From positions 124,001 to 188,000 of the forward strand of contig JBMNVR010000001.1 of NCBI GenBank assembly GCA_050946935.1: a DNA stretch of 64,000 nucleotides. The letters run 5' to 3'. Below the pieces are notes generated by a model, which was given only the letters and a program-made list of their open reading frames with translations, had not been told where the DNA came from and searched no databases. The first letter of the stretch is position 1; the number at the start of each line of letters is the position of its first letter. A program made the translations under genes and the position numbers. Shown in pieces: positions 33,534 to 42,184 of this stretch. Origin of the DNA: UQRS01 sp050946935. Lineage in GTDB: Bacteria > Bacillota > Clostridia > Oscillospirales > Acutalibacteraceae.

Positions 33534-34403
33534 TCAGTGTTTTCCCGGCTTGGAGGGATCCTCTTTCAACGCGCGGAATTTGATGACCTCCTTATCCATA
33601 TCAGAGGGCGGGATGCGGCCCCGTTTATATTCCAGCGCCGTCACACCATACAGGGTCTGGAAGGCGCGGGCAAAGGTGCGGGCGTTGTTGAATCCGGAGG
33701 CGAACCCGATCTCGGTGATTGAGAGATCGCTGTTGTGAATCAGGGAGGCCGCGTGCCGCGCCCGGATGGTGTTGACGTAGTGGTTGAAGCCGCAGCCCAG
33801 TGTGCGGTTGAACAGCCGGGAGAAATAATATTTGTTATAGCCGAAGTGCGCGGCGAGCTGGGTGACGGTCAGCGGCTCCAGATAATGCTCTTCGATATAC
33901 ATCAAAATGTCGCGCACCGGGCCGAGGTCGCCGGCCGTCCCGGCATAGTCCCGCAGGCCAAGCTGTTCGATCAGGTACCCGAGTATGGCGTACAGATATC
34001 CCTTGACGATGATCGAGTCGCTGGTGTCGTTGAATTCCTCCAGCCGGCGGATAGCCTCATAAATCGCGTCGGCACGCCGGCTCCCGATCAGGAACGGTGT
34101 TTTGAAAACCGAGTGTTGGGCCAGAAGGTTGAAACGCCCTACCAGGTTGGTCGGAATAATCAGCAGCTCGATCTCCGATTCCTTTGGCGTGCGGTAGTGG
34201 TGCACCTCATAGCTCGACGCGACCGAAAGATCTCCCGGATGCAGCAGGGCGGTCTGACCGCTGACGGTGGCTTCAAAGCTTCCCTTGATTACAAAGGCGA
34301 TCTCAATATTGGAATGAAAATGCGGTCGGCATTCATTGTTGGTCGATTTTTGGCAGCAAAAGGATGTGTTCTCGTCCCGGGCGAGTTCAAAAAAAGCCTG
34401 CAT
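33534..34403 (-). CDS. AraC family transcriptional regulator
   Basis: A 289-residue regulator with an N-terminal cupin domain (HFHSNIEIAFVIKGSFEATV, LLHPGDL) and a C-terminal AraC HTH pair (about 172-270: FGYNKYYFSRLFNRTLG, then LSITEIGFASGFNNARTFARAF in overlapping pieces). It is divergent from the large GH31 gene across 186 bp, the classic layout of a local activator responding to the sugar product. A strong promoter precedes it. The ATG at 34403 has GAAAGAGAGG upstream. Confidence 0.92.
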   Translation of the reverse strand: MQAFFELARDENTSFCCQKSTNNECRPHFHSNIEIAFVIKGSFEATVSGQTALLHPGDLSVASSYEVHHYRTPKESEIELLIIPTNLVGRFNLLAQHSVFKTPFLIGSRRADAIYEAIRRLEEFNDTSDSIIVKGYLYAILGYLIEQLGLRDYAGTAGDLGPVRDILMYIEEHYLEPLTVTQLAAHFGYNKYYFSRLFNRTLGCGFNHYVNTIRARHAASLIHNSDLSITEIGFASGFNNARTFARAFQTLYGVTALEYKRGRIPPSDMDKEVIKFRALKEDPSKPGKH

Positions 34404-34463
34404 GTAATGTGCCTCTCTTTCAGGTCAATTTTTGTCGTGTCTTAAACATTTTTTCTACTTTCT

Positions 34464-34492
34464 ATCCTAAAAGATTTACGTTATTATGTCAA
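34464..34492 (-). promoter_or_regulatory. Promoter of the AraC regulator gene beside GH31
   Basis: On the minus strand a perfect TTGACA, 17-nt spacer and TAGGAT, about 61 bp before the start codon. Confidence 0.75.
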
Positions 34493-34589
34493 TGTGATAA
34501 TCTTTCCGTTTCTCTGCCGTCGGCAGGAAAGGGGAAGGCGGGCTTTTTCGGAAGGCTTTTCATTCTGAAAATAAGAAAGGAGATCAATT

Positions 34590-37500
34590 ATGCGTAAAAA
34601 ACTGACCGCGCTTTTTTTAACAGCCGGAATCGTCCTGTCCTGCGGATTGCCTGCCGCGGGCGCCGGCGCTGCGGAAGCCGACTCCGCCAAAGCGGCGGAA
34701 GATACGGCGGACCCTCCCGCGATGCAGGAGGTGTATGAGGCGGAGGAGGCAAAGCGCGCCTCCGCGCCGATCGGCAGCGATGCGGACGATTATTCTGCCG
34801 ACGGGTATGTGGATTATCTTGGCCGGGGGGGCGCGGTGGCCTTTACTGTGACCGTGCCGACCGACGGAGATTATGGCGTGCGGCTCCGCTATACCAACGG
34901 CGGCAGCGCCTCTCAGACCGTTGCGGTCTATGCCGGGGATGAAAAGGCGGCCGACTGTGTCCTCACACCCACCGTGAACTGGAACACCTGGGATACCAAG
35001 CTGGTCAGTCTGCCGCTCAAGGCGGGCGAAAACACCATCACCTATATGAATGAGACCGGCGAGGTGCTGGATGTCAAGCTGGATAAGATCAGTCTCTCCT
35101 GGCTGTATGAGGCGGAGGAGGCTGAGCATCTCGGGAATATGGGGGACAACGACGACCACACCGGGTATTCGGGAAGCGGCTTTGCCGCCGGCTTCCAGAA
35201 TGACGGGCAGGGGGTCAAGTTCTCGGTCAATACGCCCAAGAGCGGTGAGTATGCGCTGGTGCTGCGGTATGCCGCCGGCGATACCGACTCGATCGGGCAG
35301 AGCATCAGCGTGTATGTCAACGGGCAGAAGAGCAAACAGATTGTAAGTTCTCTGCGCAGTTGGGAGCTGTGGGGAGATCTGGCCGTCAACGTCGATCTGA
35401 ACGAGGGTGCGAATGAGATCATCGTCCGTCGCGATGAGGGCGACGCGGGCCAGATCAATCTGGATTATATCACGGTGAAGGAGGTTTGCTGGACTTATCC
35501 CGGCGCGATCGAGAAGATCGAGGGCGAGGGTACCGGCGAACTGAGCCTCCTGTGCGAGAACGCCGAGGTACGGTTGACCTCGGTCGGGGACAACATTGTC
35601 AAGGTCTGGGTCGATCCGGAGGGGAAATTCAGCCGGAAGTATGAATCCTTTACGGTGGTTAACGATGCGATTGATCCGCAGAAGCTGACCGTCTCTGAAA
35701 AAGCGGACTATTATCTGATCGCGGCCGGAGAATTTGACATCCGCGCCTATAAGGACAGCCTGCGGCTGGTGTATGTCGACAAGGCCGGCAACATCATTCT
35801 GGAAAACGATGAGAAGAGCATGGGCTGGACGACCGACGGCGAGTTGGAGGTTAACAACAGGCTGGCCGCCGACGAGCAGTTTTACGGCCTGGGAGAGAAG
35901 CTGACCAGCTTCAACCACCGCGGGCAGGAGCTGGTCATGTGGAGCGTCGACGCCTACGGCGACACCCTGGACTCCTCTTTCCCGGAGTGGGAGAACGGCC
36001 GCTGGTATCTGGCGACGCCGTATTTCGTCAGCTCCAAGGGCTACGGTATCCTGTTCGACAACTCCAGCCGGACAGTATTTGACCTCGGCCGGACGTCCGC
36101 GGATGAATACTCCTTCGGGACATATAACCCCAATCCGGGCGGAGATTTGATCTACTACTTTATCTACGGGCCGGAAATCAAGCAAGTCACTAAAACCTAT
36201 ACCGACCTTGCGGGAAAGAGCTTTTTCGCGCCCGAATACGCATACGGCAATATCCAGTGCCATTATGGCTATACCCAGTCGGATGTTGAGCGTGTGGCCG
36301 AGACCTACCGGGAGAAGGAGATTCCGCTCGACGTCATTATGGCGGATATCGAGTGGTATGAGTATCTCTGCACCCCAACCCAGTGGAACAAAACCAATTT
36401 CCCCGATCCGGAGGGTATGCTGGAAAAGCTGGACAGCCTTAATCTCCGGTTTGGGCTGGTCAACGATCCCAACGTGACCAATCGGGACAACAACGCCGAT
36501 TTTATCACGGGGGATCAAAACGGTTATTTTGTCAAAGATCAGAGTGGCACGACCAAGCTGGTCAACTGGCCGTGGGGCGCGGCCTCCGGTCTGACCGATT
36601 TCTTCAATCCGTCGGCGGCCGACTGGTGGGGAGAGCAGATGAACACCATCCTGAACCAGGGCGTCGACTGCTTCTGGCTCGACATGAACGAGCCGGCGCG
36701 GTACAACACCGACTGGCTTTTCTGGAATGAGGAGGGCAAGGCCTGGGGCACCCTGAGCGAGCTGAAAAACGCCTATGCCATCAAGCATCAGCAGGCGGTT
36801 TACAACAAAATGACCGAGAACGGCGACCGTGCCTTTATGCTGACCCGTTCGGGCTACAGCGGCACCCACCGTTACGCCTCCCCCTGGACGGGAGATATTC
36901 AGGGAAGCTGGTCGTCCATGCATGAGCAGATCATGATGGGCACCGGCATGTCGATGAGCGGCTATAACTACTGGGGCTTCGACATCGGCGGCTTCTTCGG
37001 TTCGCTGTCGGACGATCAGTATAAGCGGTGGATAGAGCTGGCAACCTTTACACCCATCCACCGGTTCCACTACTGTGCCGGCGTGGAGGAGAAGGAGCCA
37101 TGGACCCACAATTCCGAGGAGCTTTCCAAAAAGTACATCAACCTGCGCTACACCCTCGTGCCTTATATGTATTCCTACACCGCCGACAACATCATCGGCA
37201 TCGGTATTGAGGAGGGCTATGGTGAGGGCGGCACCGGCATTCCGCTGGTTCGCCCCATGGTCATGGAGTATCCGGAGGATACCAACACCTACAGCATCGA
37301 TACCCAGTTTATGTGCGGCGAGAGCTTCCTGGTCGCGCCGGTTGTTGAGAGCGCCACGACCAAGGATGTGTATCTGCCCGAAGGGTACTGGTATGATTAC
37401 GACGACTGCTCGACCGTCTATGCCGGCGGTCGGGAGATGACCTATGACGCGCCGGTCGATCTCCTCCCGGTTTTTGTGAAGGAGGGGTCGATTATCCCGA

Positions 37501-39578
37501 TGCAGTCCGAACGGCAGTACATGGACGATCCTTCCGCCAGCCCCGACGTCACGCTGGATGTTTATCCGACGGTGGAAAGCGGCAGTTTTGATTTTGTGCT
37601 GTATGAGGATGACGGCGCGACCGACGATTATCTCGAGGGCGAGTATGCCACCACATCTTATGATTGCACGGTTTCGCGCGGCGCCGCAACCGATACCATG
37701 ACCCTGAAGATCGGTGCGCGCAGCGGCAGCTATACCGATATTCCCGCCCGTGATTATATGGTACAGTTTCACAACGCAGCTTACGGGAATCTGGCGGTCA
37801 CCTGTGACGGAACCGCCCTTGCGGCGGCTCAGACCCTCTCCGCTTTGGAGGAGGCGGCCTCCGGCTATTACGCCGACAAAACCACCGGCATCTGCTATAT
37901 CAAGGTGGCGGACACCGCAAAGGTGCAAACCATCGTCCTGACCGGCGACGCCGGCACCAACGAGGGCATGGTGTATGAGGCGGAGGCCGCCGACCTCTCG
38001 GCTGCCGGTACGGCGACCAGCAGCACGGCGGACGGCCGCACCTGCATCACCGGCCTGACCTCGGACGCGGCCATCCGATTCACCGGAATCGTCCCACAGA
38101 CAGCCGGAGATTACAGTGTAGAGATCATCTATTCCGGCGGCGCGGCCGGCGCGGCCGTGACCCTGTCGACCGAGGGAACGGAGACTGCCGCTTCGGTTGT
38201 CAGAACCGAGTCGGAGACTCTGGATGCGGCGATCGGCGTGGTTACGCTGGCCGAGGGGGAGAATACCGTCCGGCTTTCGGCCAGCACGGCCTCCCTTGCC
38301 ATTGATAAGATCATCATTTCCCGCAAATCGACCGTGGTGGAGACGGTTGGAGCCTATTCTCTGAACCCGGTCGGCGGCACTCTTGAGGGAAACGCGGCGG
38401 TAACCGAAAAAGGCGTGGCGTTGACCGCCGCCGCCGACAGCATAACCTATCCGGAGCTGGATACGGTGTGCGAGGGCGAGTATGCCGTCCGCTTTACCTA
38501 TTATTCCTCGTCGGATACCGTCGTGGAAATTGAGGCAGGCGATTATAAAACGACCGTGACCCTGCCTGCGGCGCAGAGCGCCGATCTGGAAAACGAGATC
38601 AGTGTGAACCTTCCGCTTACCCTTTCCGGAAACCGGATCAAGGTAACCAAGACCGGCGGCGGAAGCGTCACCCTTTCCGAGCTGCATTTCCCGTTCGCAC
38701 CCTACACACTGGGAGAGGCGGTTTCGGATAAGCTGACCAACCCCGGGTTCGAGTCGGGCAGTATCAACGGCTGGATCATGACCGATCTCGACGGCGGCAG
38801 TACCAGCGGCGGATACGGAGTAGACGGCTACGATATCTATTCCGGCAGCCGGAAATTCTACTTCTTCGACGGAGATAAGTCGATGAACCGCTGCTTGAAT
38901 CAGACGGTGACTGGTCTTGATAACGGAACCTATGTGGTCAAGGCAAAAACCAAGCTGTACAATTCAACCGCGCGGCGCGCGCTGCTCGAACTGACCTCCG
39001 GCGAGCAAACGGTTTCGGCCGTCATCCAGCGCACCGGGGAGTGGACGACCTCGACTTCGGACGTGATCGAGGTGACTGACGGAACGCTGGCCATCGGCTT
39101 TATCTTTGACGCACCGGGAGGAAGCTCTCTGCAGATCGACGACGTTGAGATTTATAAGGTCACGCCGGGCGCTTATTCGGTCTCGATCGACGCGCTGACG
39201 CAGGCACTGACCCGCCGGACGGATTACCCTTCCGCCGAGTATACGGCTGAGGCGTGGAAGAATTATCAGACGGCCGCGGCGCTGGCCGACCGACTGATTG
39301 TCTCCGGCACGGCCGAGGCGGGCGAGATTCTTGCCCTGACCAAGTATCTGGCTCGGATGGAGGAAATCCTGAAGAACAGCAAAAAGGAGGATGCTCTGCC
39401 GGGTGATCTCACCGGAGATGGACAGGTCACCGTTTCGGACGTGGTGGCTCTGCGGCAGCTCATCGTCTCCGGCGCGTGGAGCGCGGAGGAATTGTCGGCC
39501 GGCGATCTGGAGGCGGACGGCATCCTCACAGTGAGCGACGTCGTCGCTCTGCGCAGTCTGATTGTCCGGGGCAGTTGA
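34590..39578 (+). CDS. Secreted multidomain GH31 alpha-glycosidase with CBMs and dockerin
   Basis: A 1,662-residue secreted enzyme. Signal peptide 1-30; two CBM35/CBM6-like beta sandwiches, each opening with a YEAEEA motif (about 48-170 and 172-300); a GH31 N-terminal domain; the GH31 barrel with nucleophile D698 (WLDMNEP) and acid/base D769 (WTGDI); a DUF5110-like domain (YEDDGATDDYLEG); two more CBM35-like domains (about 1128-1250 and 1255-1370); a CBM4/GalB-like domain starting TNPGFESGSINGW; a FIVAR-like helical spacer; and a two-repeat dockerin (LTGDGQVTVSD and LEADGILTVSD). GH31 enzymes cut alpha-glucosidic or alpha-xylosidic bonds; DFFNPSAADWWGEQM-type residues suggest alpha-xylosidase or glucosidase, but substrate is not decided. 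ATG at 34590 follows AAAGGAGATC. Confidence 0.94.
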   Translation: MRKKLTALFLTAGIVLSCGLPAAGAGAAEADSAKAAEDTADPPAMQEVYEAEEAKRASAPIGSDADDYSADGYVDYLGRGGAVAFTVTVPTDGDYGVRLRYTNGGSASQTVAVYAGDEKAADCVLTPTVNWNTWDTKLVSLPLKAGENTITYMNETGEVLDVKLDKISLSWLYEAEEAEHLGNMGDNDDHTGYSGSGFAAGFQNDGQGVKFSVNTPKSGEYALVLRYAAGDTDSIGQSISVYVNGQKSKQIVSSLRSWELWGDLAVNVDLNEGANEIIVRRDEGDAGQINLDYITVKEVCWTYPGAIEKIEGEGTGELSLLCENAEVRLTSVGDNIVKVWVDPEGKFSRKYESFTVVNDAIDPQKLTVSEKADYYLIAAGEFDIRAYKDSLRLVYVDKAGNIILENDEKSMGWTTDGELEVNNRLAADEQFYGLGEKLTSFNHRGQELVMWSVDAYGDTLDSSFPEWENGRWYLATPYFVSSKGYGILFDNSSRTVFDLGRTSADEYSFGTYNPNPGGDLIYYFIYGPEIKQVTKTYTDLAGKSFFAPEYAYGNIQCHYGYTQSDVERVAETYREKEIPLDVIMADIEWYEYLCTPTQWNKTNFPDPEGMLEKLDSLNLRFGLVNDPNVTNRDNNADFITGDQNGYFVKDQSGTTKLVNWPWGAASGLTDFFNPSAADWWGEQMNTILNQGVDCFWLDMNEPARYNTDWLFWNEEGKAWGTLSELKNAYAIKHQQAVYNKMTENGDRAFMLTRSGYSGTHRYASPWTGDIQGSWSSMHEQIMMGTGMSMSGYNYWGFDIGGFFGSLSDDQYKRWIELATFTPIHRFHYCAGVEEKEPWTHNSEELSKKYINLRYTLVPYMYSYTADNIIGIGIEEGYGEGGTGIPLVRPMVMEYPEDTNTYSIDTQFMCGESFLVAPVVESATTKDVYLPEGYWYDYDDCSTVYAGGREMTYDAPVDLLPVFVKEGSIIPMQSERQYMDDPSASPDVTLDVYPTVESGSFDFVLYEDDGATDDYLEGEYATTSYDCTVSRGAATDTMTLKIGARSGSYTDIPARDYMVQFHNAAYGNLAVTCDGTALAAAQTLSALEEAASGYYADKTTGICYIKVADTAKVQTIVLTGDAGTNEGMVYEAEAADLSAAGTATSSTADGRTCITGLTSDAAIRFTGIVPQTAGDYSVEIIYSGGAAGAAVTLSTEGTETAASVVRTESETLDAAIGVVTLAEGENTVRLSASTASLAIDKIIISRKSTVVETVGAYSLNPVGGTLEGNAAVTEKGVALTAAADSITYPELDTVCEGEYAVRFTYYSSSDTVVEIEAGDYKTTVTLPAAQSADLENEISVNLPLTLSGNRIKVTKTGGGSVTLSELHFPFAPYTLGEAVSDKLTNPGFESGSINGWIMTDLDGGSTSGGYGVDGYDIYSGSRKFYFFDGDKSMNRCLNQTVTGLDNGTYVVKAKTKLYNSTARRALLELTSGEQTVSAVIQRTGEWTTSTSDVIEVTDGTLAIGFIFDAPGGSSLQIDDVEIYKVTPGAYSVSIDALTQALTRRTDYPSAEYTAEAWKNYQTAAALADRLIVSGTAEAGEILALTKYLARMEEILKNSKKEDALPGDLTGDGQVTVSDVVALRQLIVSGAWSAEELSAGDLEADGILTVSDVVALRSLIVRGS

Positions 39579-39614
39579 CCCGCGGACGGAAAGAGCTTTT
39601 TATTCGACGATATT

Positions 39615-39657
39615 TAAACAGGGCGTACCGAAGCCATTCGGTACGCCCTGTTTTTTA
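39615..39657 (+). terminator. Intrinsic terminator after GH31
   Basis: AAACAGGGCGTACCGAA and its complement around GCCA, followed by six T; the left A/T content could also serve the convergent dCMP deaminase gene. Confidence 0.93.
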
Positions 39658-39714
39658 AGTTTCAGATAGAGCTGGTATATCGCTATCGGCGGAGTTTTCA
39701 TATCCTGCCGGGGA

Positions 39715-40203
39715 TTAATAGCCGAAACTTCCGTCCAGCGAATCGTCCGATCGGATCCAGTCGTTTACGTCAATTTTGCGGTAATTGTCCCGATCATCCC
39801 GGATCACAACCCACCGGATGCCGGCGTTGATAACCATCCGTTTGCACATGGAGCAGCAGCAGGAGTTTTGTACATACTCGCCGGTCGCGGCCTCGTTCCC
39901 GCAAAGGTACAGGGTGCTGTCCAGCATTTTGTCCCTGGAGGCGCTGATGATAGCGTTGGCCTCTGCGTGGACGCTGCGGCAAAGCTCGTATCGCTCACCG
40001 CGGGGAATGTTCAGTGTCTCCCGCACGCAGGAGCCGAGGTCGGAGCAGTTTTTTCGTCCGCGGGGCGCGCCGGCGTACCCGGTCGAGATCACCTCGTCGT
40101 TCTTGACGATCACCGCGCCGAAATGCCGACGCAGGCAGGTGCTGCGTTTGGCGACCACCTCCGCCAGGTCGAGATAATAATTGATCTTGTCGCGACGTTC
40201 CAT
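39715..40203 (-). CDS. Deoxycytidylate deaminase (dCMP deaminase family)
   Basis: A 162-residue zinc enzyme that converts dCMP to dUMP, the precursor for dTMP. The zinc motif is HAEANAI (His plus catalytic Glu) with two cysteines in CCCSMCKRMVINAG. YAGAPRGRKNCSD, found here, is the typical ComEB/dCMP deaminase block between the nucleotide loop and the His motif. The ATG at 40203 has AGGAGG upstream. It converges with the GH31 terminator and is divergent from the c-di-GMP-controlled operon; 40204-40406 in between shows no further gene. Confidence 0.93.
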   Translation of the reverse strand: MERRDKINYYLDLAEVVAKRSTCLRRHFGAVIVKNDEVISTGYAGAPRGRKNCSDLGSCVRETLNIPRGERYELCRSVHAEANAIISASRDKMLDSTLYLCGNEAATGEYVQNSCCCSMCKRMVINAGIRWVVIRDDRDNYRKIDVNDWIRSDDSLDGSFGY

Positions 40204-40406
40204 ATTTGGCAGAACCTCCTGTTTTTATCAAAATTTGGGATAGACGATACAATCGGAGTGCAACGCGCTGTTTTTTCGGTTTTTTCGCCAAAACGCATTG
40301 TGCCCTAACTGCACATCTATATGGATTGCTGTGGATATGTGTTTTTCTCAGTATACCATCCGACCGCCTTTTTTTCAATATATCCTTTTTCGGGATCAAA
40401 AAACAT

Positions 40407-40435
40407 TTGACTTTCCAAGTTTAATATGGTATATA
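40407..40435 (+). promoter_or_regulatory. Promoter of the c-di-GMP-controlled operon
   Basis: TTGACT, a 17-nt spacer and TATATA. Transcription from about 40442 would produce a 5' leader of about 270 nt that contains a GC-rich hairpin (CCCGGG arms near 40510 and 40535), the riboswitch and a conditional terminator. Confidence 0.75.
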
Positions 40436-40557
40436 GAATAAAGTATACCAATCGTCCTGTGACGCGTATGCGCTGCTTTGCCGCTGATTTCTGTTTGCCG
40501 GCTTTACGCCCCGGGGGTTGCAGAAAATGCGCATCCCGGGCCTCATACAATTGAATC

Positions 40558-40640
40558 TGTTTGGCAAACCCATCGAAAGATGGAGACGCAAAGCTATGTA
40601 TCTAAGACGGTTTTCCGTGATGATCGACTGGCTGCAAACT
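40558..40640 (+). ncRNA. Cyclic di-GMP-I riboswitch (GEMM-I) aptamer
   Basis: The most conserved GEMM-I signatures appear in order: GGCAAACC, a CATC-GAAA-GATGG hairpin with GNRA loop (the tetraloop that docks in its receptor), AGACGCAAAGC, then CTAAGACGG-TTTT-CCGTGATGATCG with the second paired arm, and GGCTGCAAA closing the first stem against TTTGGCA. This is the class I c-di-GMP aptamer by pattern; covariance scoring was not possible here. It lies in the leader of the VTC-DUF4956-CotH-GT2 operon and its last stem strand overlaps the 5' arm of a terminator. Confidence 0.93.
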
Positions 40641-40687
40641 TTTTTTCGTGCAATGAAAAAGTTGTTTGCGGCCTTTTTGTTTTGTTA
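40634..40687 (+). terminator. Riboswitch expression platform: conditional intrinsic terminator
   Basis: GCAAACTTTTT can pair with AAAAAGTTGTTTGC (one small bulge), followed by a T-rich stretch. The 5' arm GCAAA is also the closing strand of the aptamer. Ligand binding should hold that strand in the aptamer and prevent terminator formation, so c-di-GMP is predicted to switch the operon on. Confidence 0.75.
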
Positions 40688-40711
40688 TATTTCTGCATAA
40701 TGGGAGGGGGT

Positions 40712-41413
40712 GTGGATTTGAACGAGGTTCTTCGGCAGGAGAAAAAATATCTGCTGACCGCGGTCGACGCCCTGCGGTTTTCCGGTCGGCTGGAAAAAGC
40801 TATGCTGGCGGACGCACATAACGGCGCGTTAGGATACACTATTCGTTCATTGTATTTTGACACGCCGTATGATACGGATTATGAAGAAAAGACGCAGGGC
40901 CTTGCGCTGCGGCGGAAAATCCGGCTGCGCTGTTATGACCCAAACGCCGGCTTTGCCATGCTGGAGGTGAAACAGAAATCGGGTGCGCTGCAAAAAAAGC
41001 GCTCTCTGCGCATGGAACGCGACGACGCGGCCCGGCTGATCGACGGCGATCGTGCGGTGCTGCTGCGCTATCCCGATCCCTTCGCGGCCGAGGTGTACGG
41101 TTTAATGACGCTGGCCGGTTACCGGCCCAAAACGGTGGTGGAATATAAACGCAAGGCTTTTATCGCCAAAGAGAATAAGATTCGCGTCACCTTTGACAGC
41201 GACATCCGCGCAAATGAAGCGAACTTCGCCATTTTTTCTGAGAACCTGCCGCTGACGCCGGTTTTTCCCGGCTTTAACACCGTGATGGAGGTTAAGTATA
41301 ACGGTTTTCTCCTCAGCTATATTAAGGACCTGCTTTGTATGGCTGACCGCGCGCAGCTTTCGGTCAGCAAATACTGTCTGGCCCGTTCGGTCGGCCTGCA
41401 TGACCATTTTTAA
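40712..41413 (+). CDS. VTC domain (polyphosphate polymerase-like) protein
   Basis: A 233-residue VTC-domain protein, the triphosphate-tunnel fold used by the eukaryotic vacuolar polyphosphate polymerase. Characteristic features: RQEKKYLL at the start, IRSLYFDTPYD, then LRRKIRLRCYD, MLEVKQK, a VEYKRKAF strand, VTFDSDIRAN and MEVKYNGFL, giving alternating Lys/Arg and Glu residues of the tunnel. In bacteria this family is regularly next to DUF4956 and CotH genes, as here; whether it makes polyphosphate is unproven. The start is GTG 40712 or TTG 40718, both behind GGGAGGGGG. First gene after the riboswitch. Confidence 0.88.
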   Translation: MDLNEVLRQEKKYLLTAVDALRFSGRLEKAMLADAHNGALGYTIRSLYFDTPYDTDYEEKTQGLALRRKIRLRCYDPNAGFAMLEVKQKSGALQKKRSLRMERDDAARLIDGDRAVLLRYPDPFAAEVYGLMTLAGYRPKTVVEYKRKAFIAKENKIRVTFDSDIRANEANFAIFSENLPLTPVFPGFNTVMEVKYNGFLLSYIKDLLCMADRAQLSVSKYCLARSVGLHDHF

Positions 41414-41427
41414 AGGAGTGCTGGAAT

Positions 41428-42108
41428 GTGAAAAAATATATCCTCGAGCTGTTTGATAAGACTGGAGACCTCGCCCCGCAGGATATGATCCTGCATATTC
41501 TTGTGGCGGCCGTAATCGGGTTTTTGATCTTTTTGTCCTATCGCCTGTCGCATGACGGCAGTATTTACAGCAAGAAATTCAATGTTTCCCTGGTGATTCT
41601 GACCGTGCTGACTGCGACGGTCATGACGGTGATCGGCAACAACATTGCGCTGTCTCTCGGTATGGTCGGTGCGCTGTCGATTGTCCGGTTCCGCACCGCC
41701 ATCAAGGATTCTCGCGACACGGTGTATATCTTCTGGACCATTATCGTCGGCATCTGCTGCGGCGTGGGAGATTATCTGGTCGCCGGCGTAGGAAGCGCGG
41801 CCGTTTTTTTGCTGCTGCTGTTCCTCGGCCGGATTAAAAACGACCAGCGGATGCTGCTCATCGTCCGCGCTGCCCGCACGAGGGAAATGCGGATTGAGGC
41901 CATGGTTTTTCAATATTTTGAGCGCGGGGCGGTTCTTCGTGCGAAAAACACAACCGAAACCTCGGTGGAATTTATTTATGAATTGAAAAAGCGGGCTCTC
42001 GACGCCGCCGAACGCAGGGAAGAGAAGCATATAACCGACGCGATTTATGAAATCGGGAATATTGAGTATTTGAACATCGTGGCTCAGAACGACGACATTT
42101 CGAGCTGA
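41428..42108 (+). CDS. DUF4956 family membrane protein
   Basis: A 226-residue protein with four transmembrane helices in the first 140 residues and a cytoplasmic C-terminal alpha/beta domain. The conserved GMVGALSIVRFRTAIKDSRD stretch (in overlapping parts) and IFWTIIVGICCGVGDY are the DUF4956 hallmark. The family accompanies VTC-domain proteins in many Firmicutes and its function is unknown; a membrane partner or channel for the VTC product is one inference. Start is GTG at 41428 with AAAGGAG 9 nt upstream, 14 bp after the VTC stop. Confidence 0.88.
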   Translation: MKKYILELFDKTGDLAPQDMILHILVAAVIGFLIFLSYRLSHDGSIYSKKFNVSLVILTVLTATVMTVIGNNIALSLGMVGALSIVRFRTAIKDSRDTVYIFWTIIVGICCGVGDYLVAGVGSAAVFLLLLFLGRIKNDQRMLLIVRAARTREMRIEAMVFQYFERGAVLRAKNTTETSVEFIYELKKRALDAAERREEKHITDAIYEIGNIEYLNIVAQNDDISS

Positions 42109-42184
42109 TTGGATACCGCCGCTGTTCGGGGGGATAGCCGGAAAGGGGCGGCGCCCTGTATATGGAAAGAAAGGGGAAGGCGGT

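Noticed and set aside
34617..38687. A 1,356-codon open frame on the minus strand opposite the GH31 gene
   Set aside because: It is the shadow of a GC-rich coding strand: the plus strand shows signal peptide, GH31 catalytic motifs and dockerin, while the minus frame has no recognisable domain or ribosome binding site.
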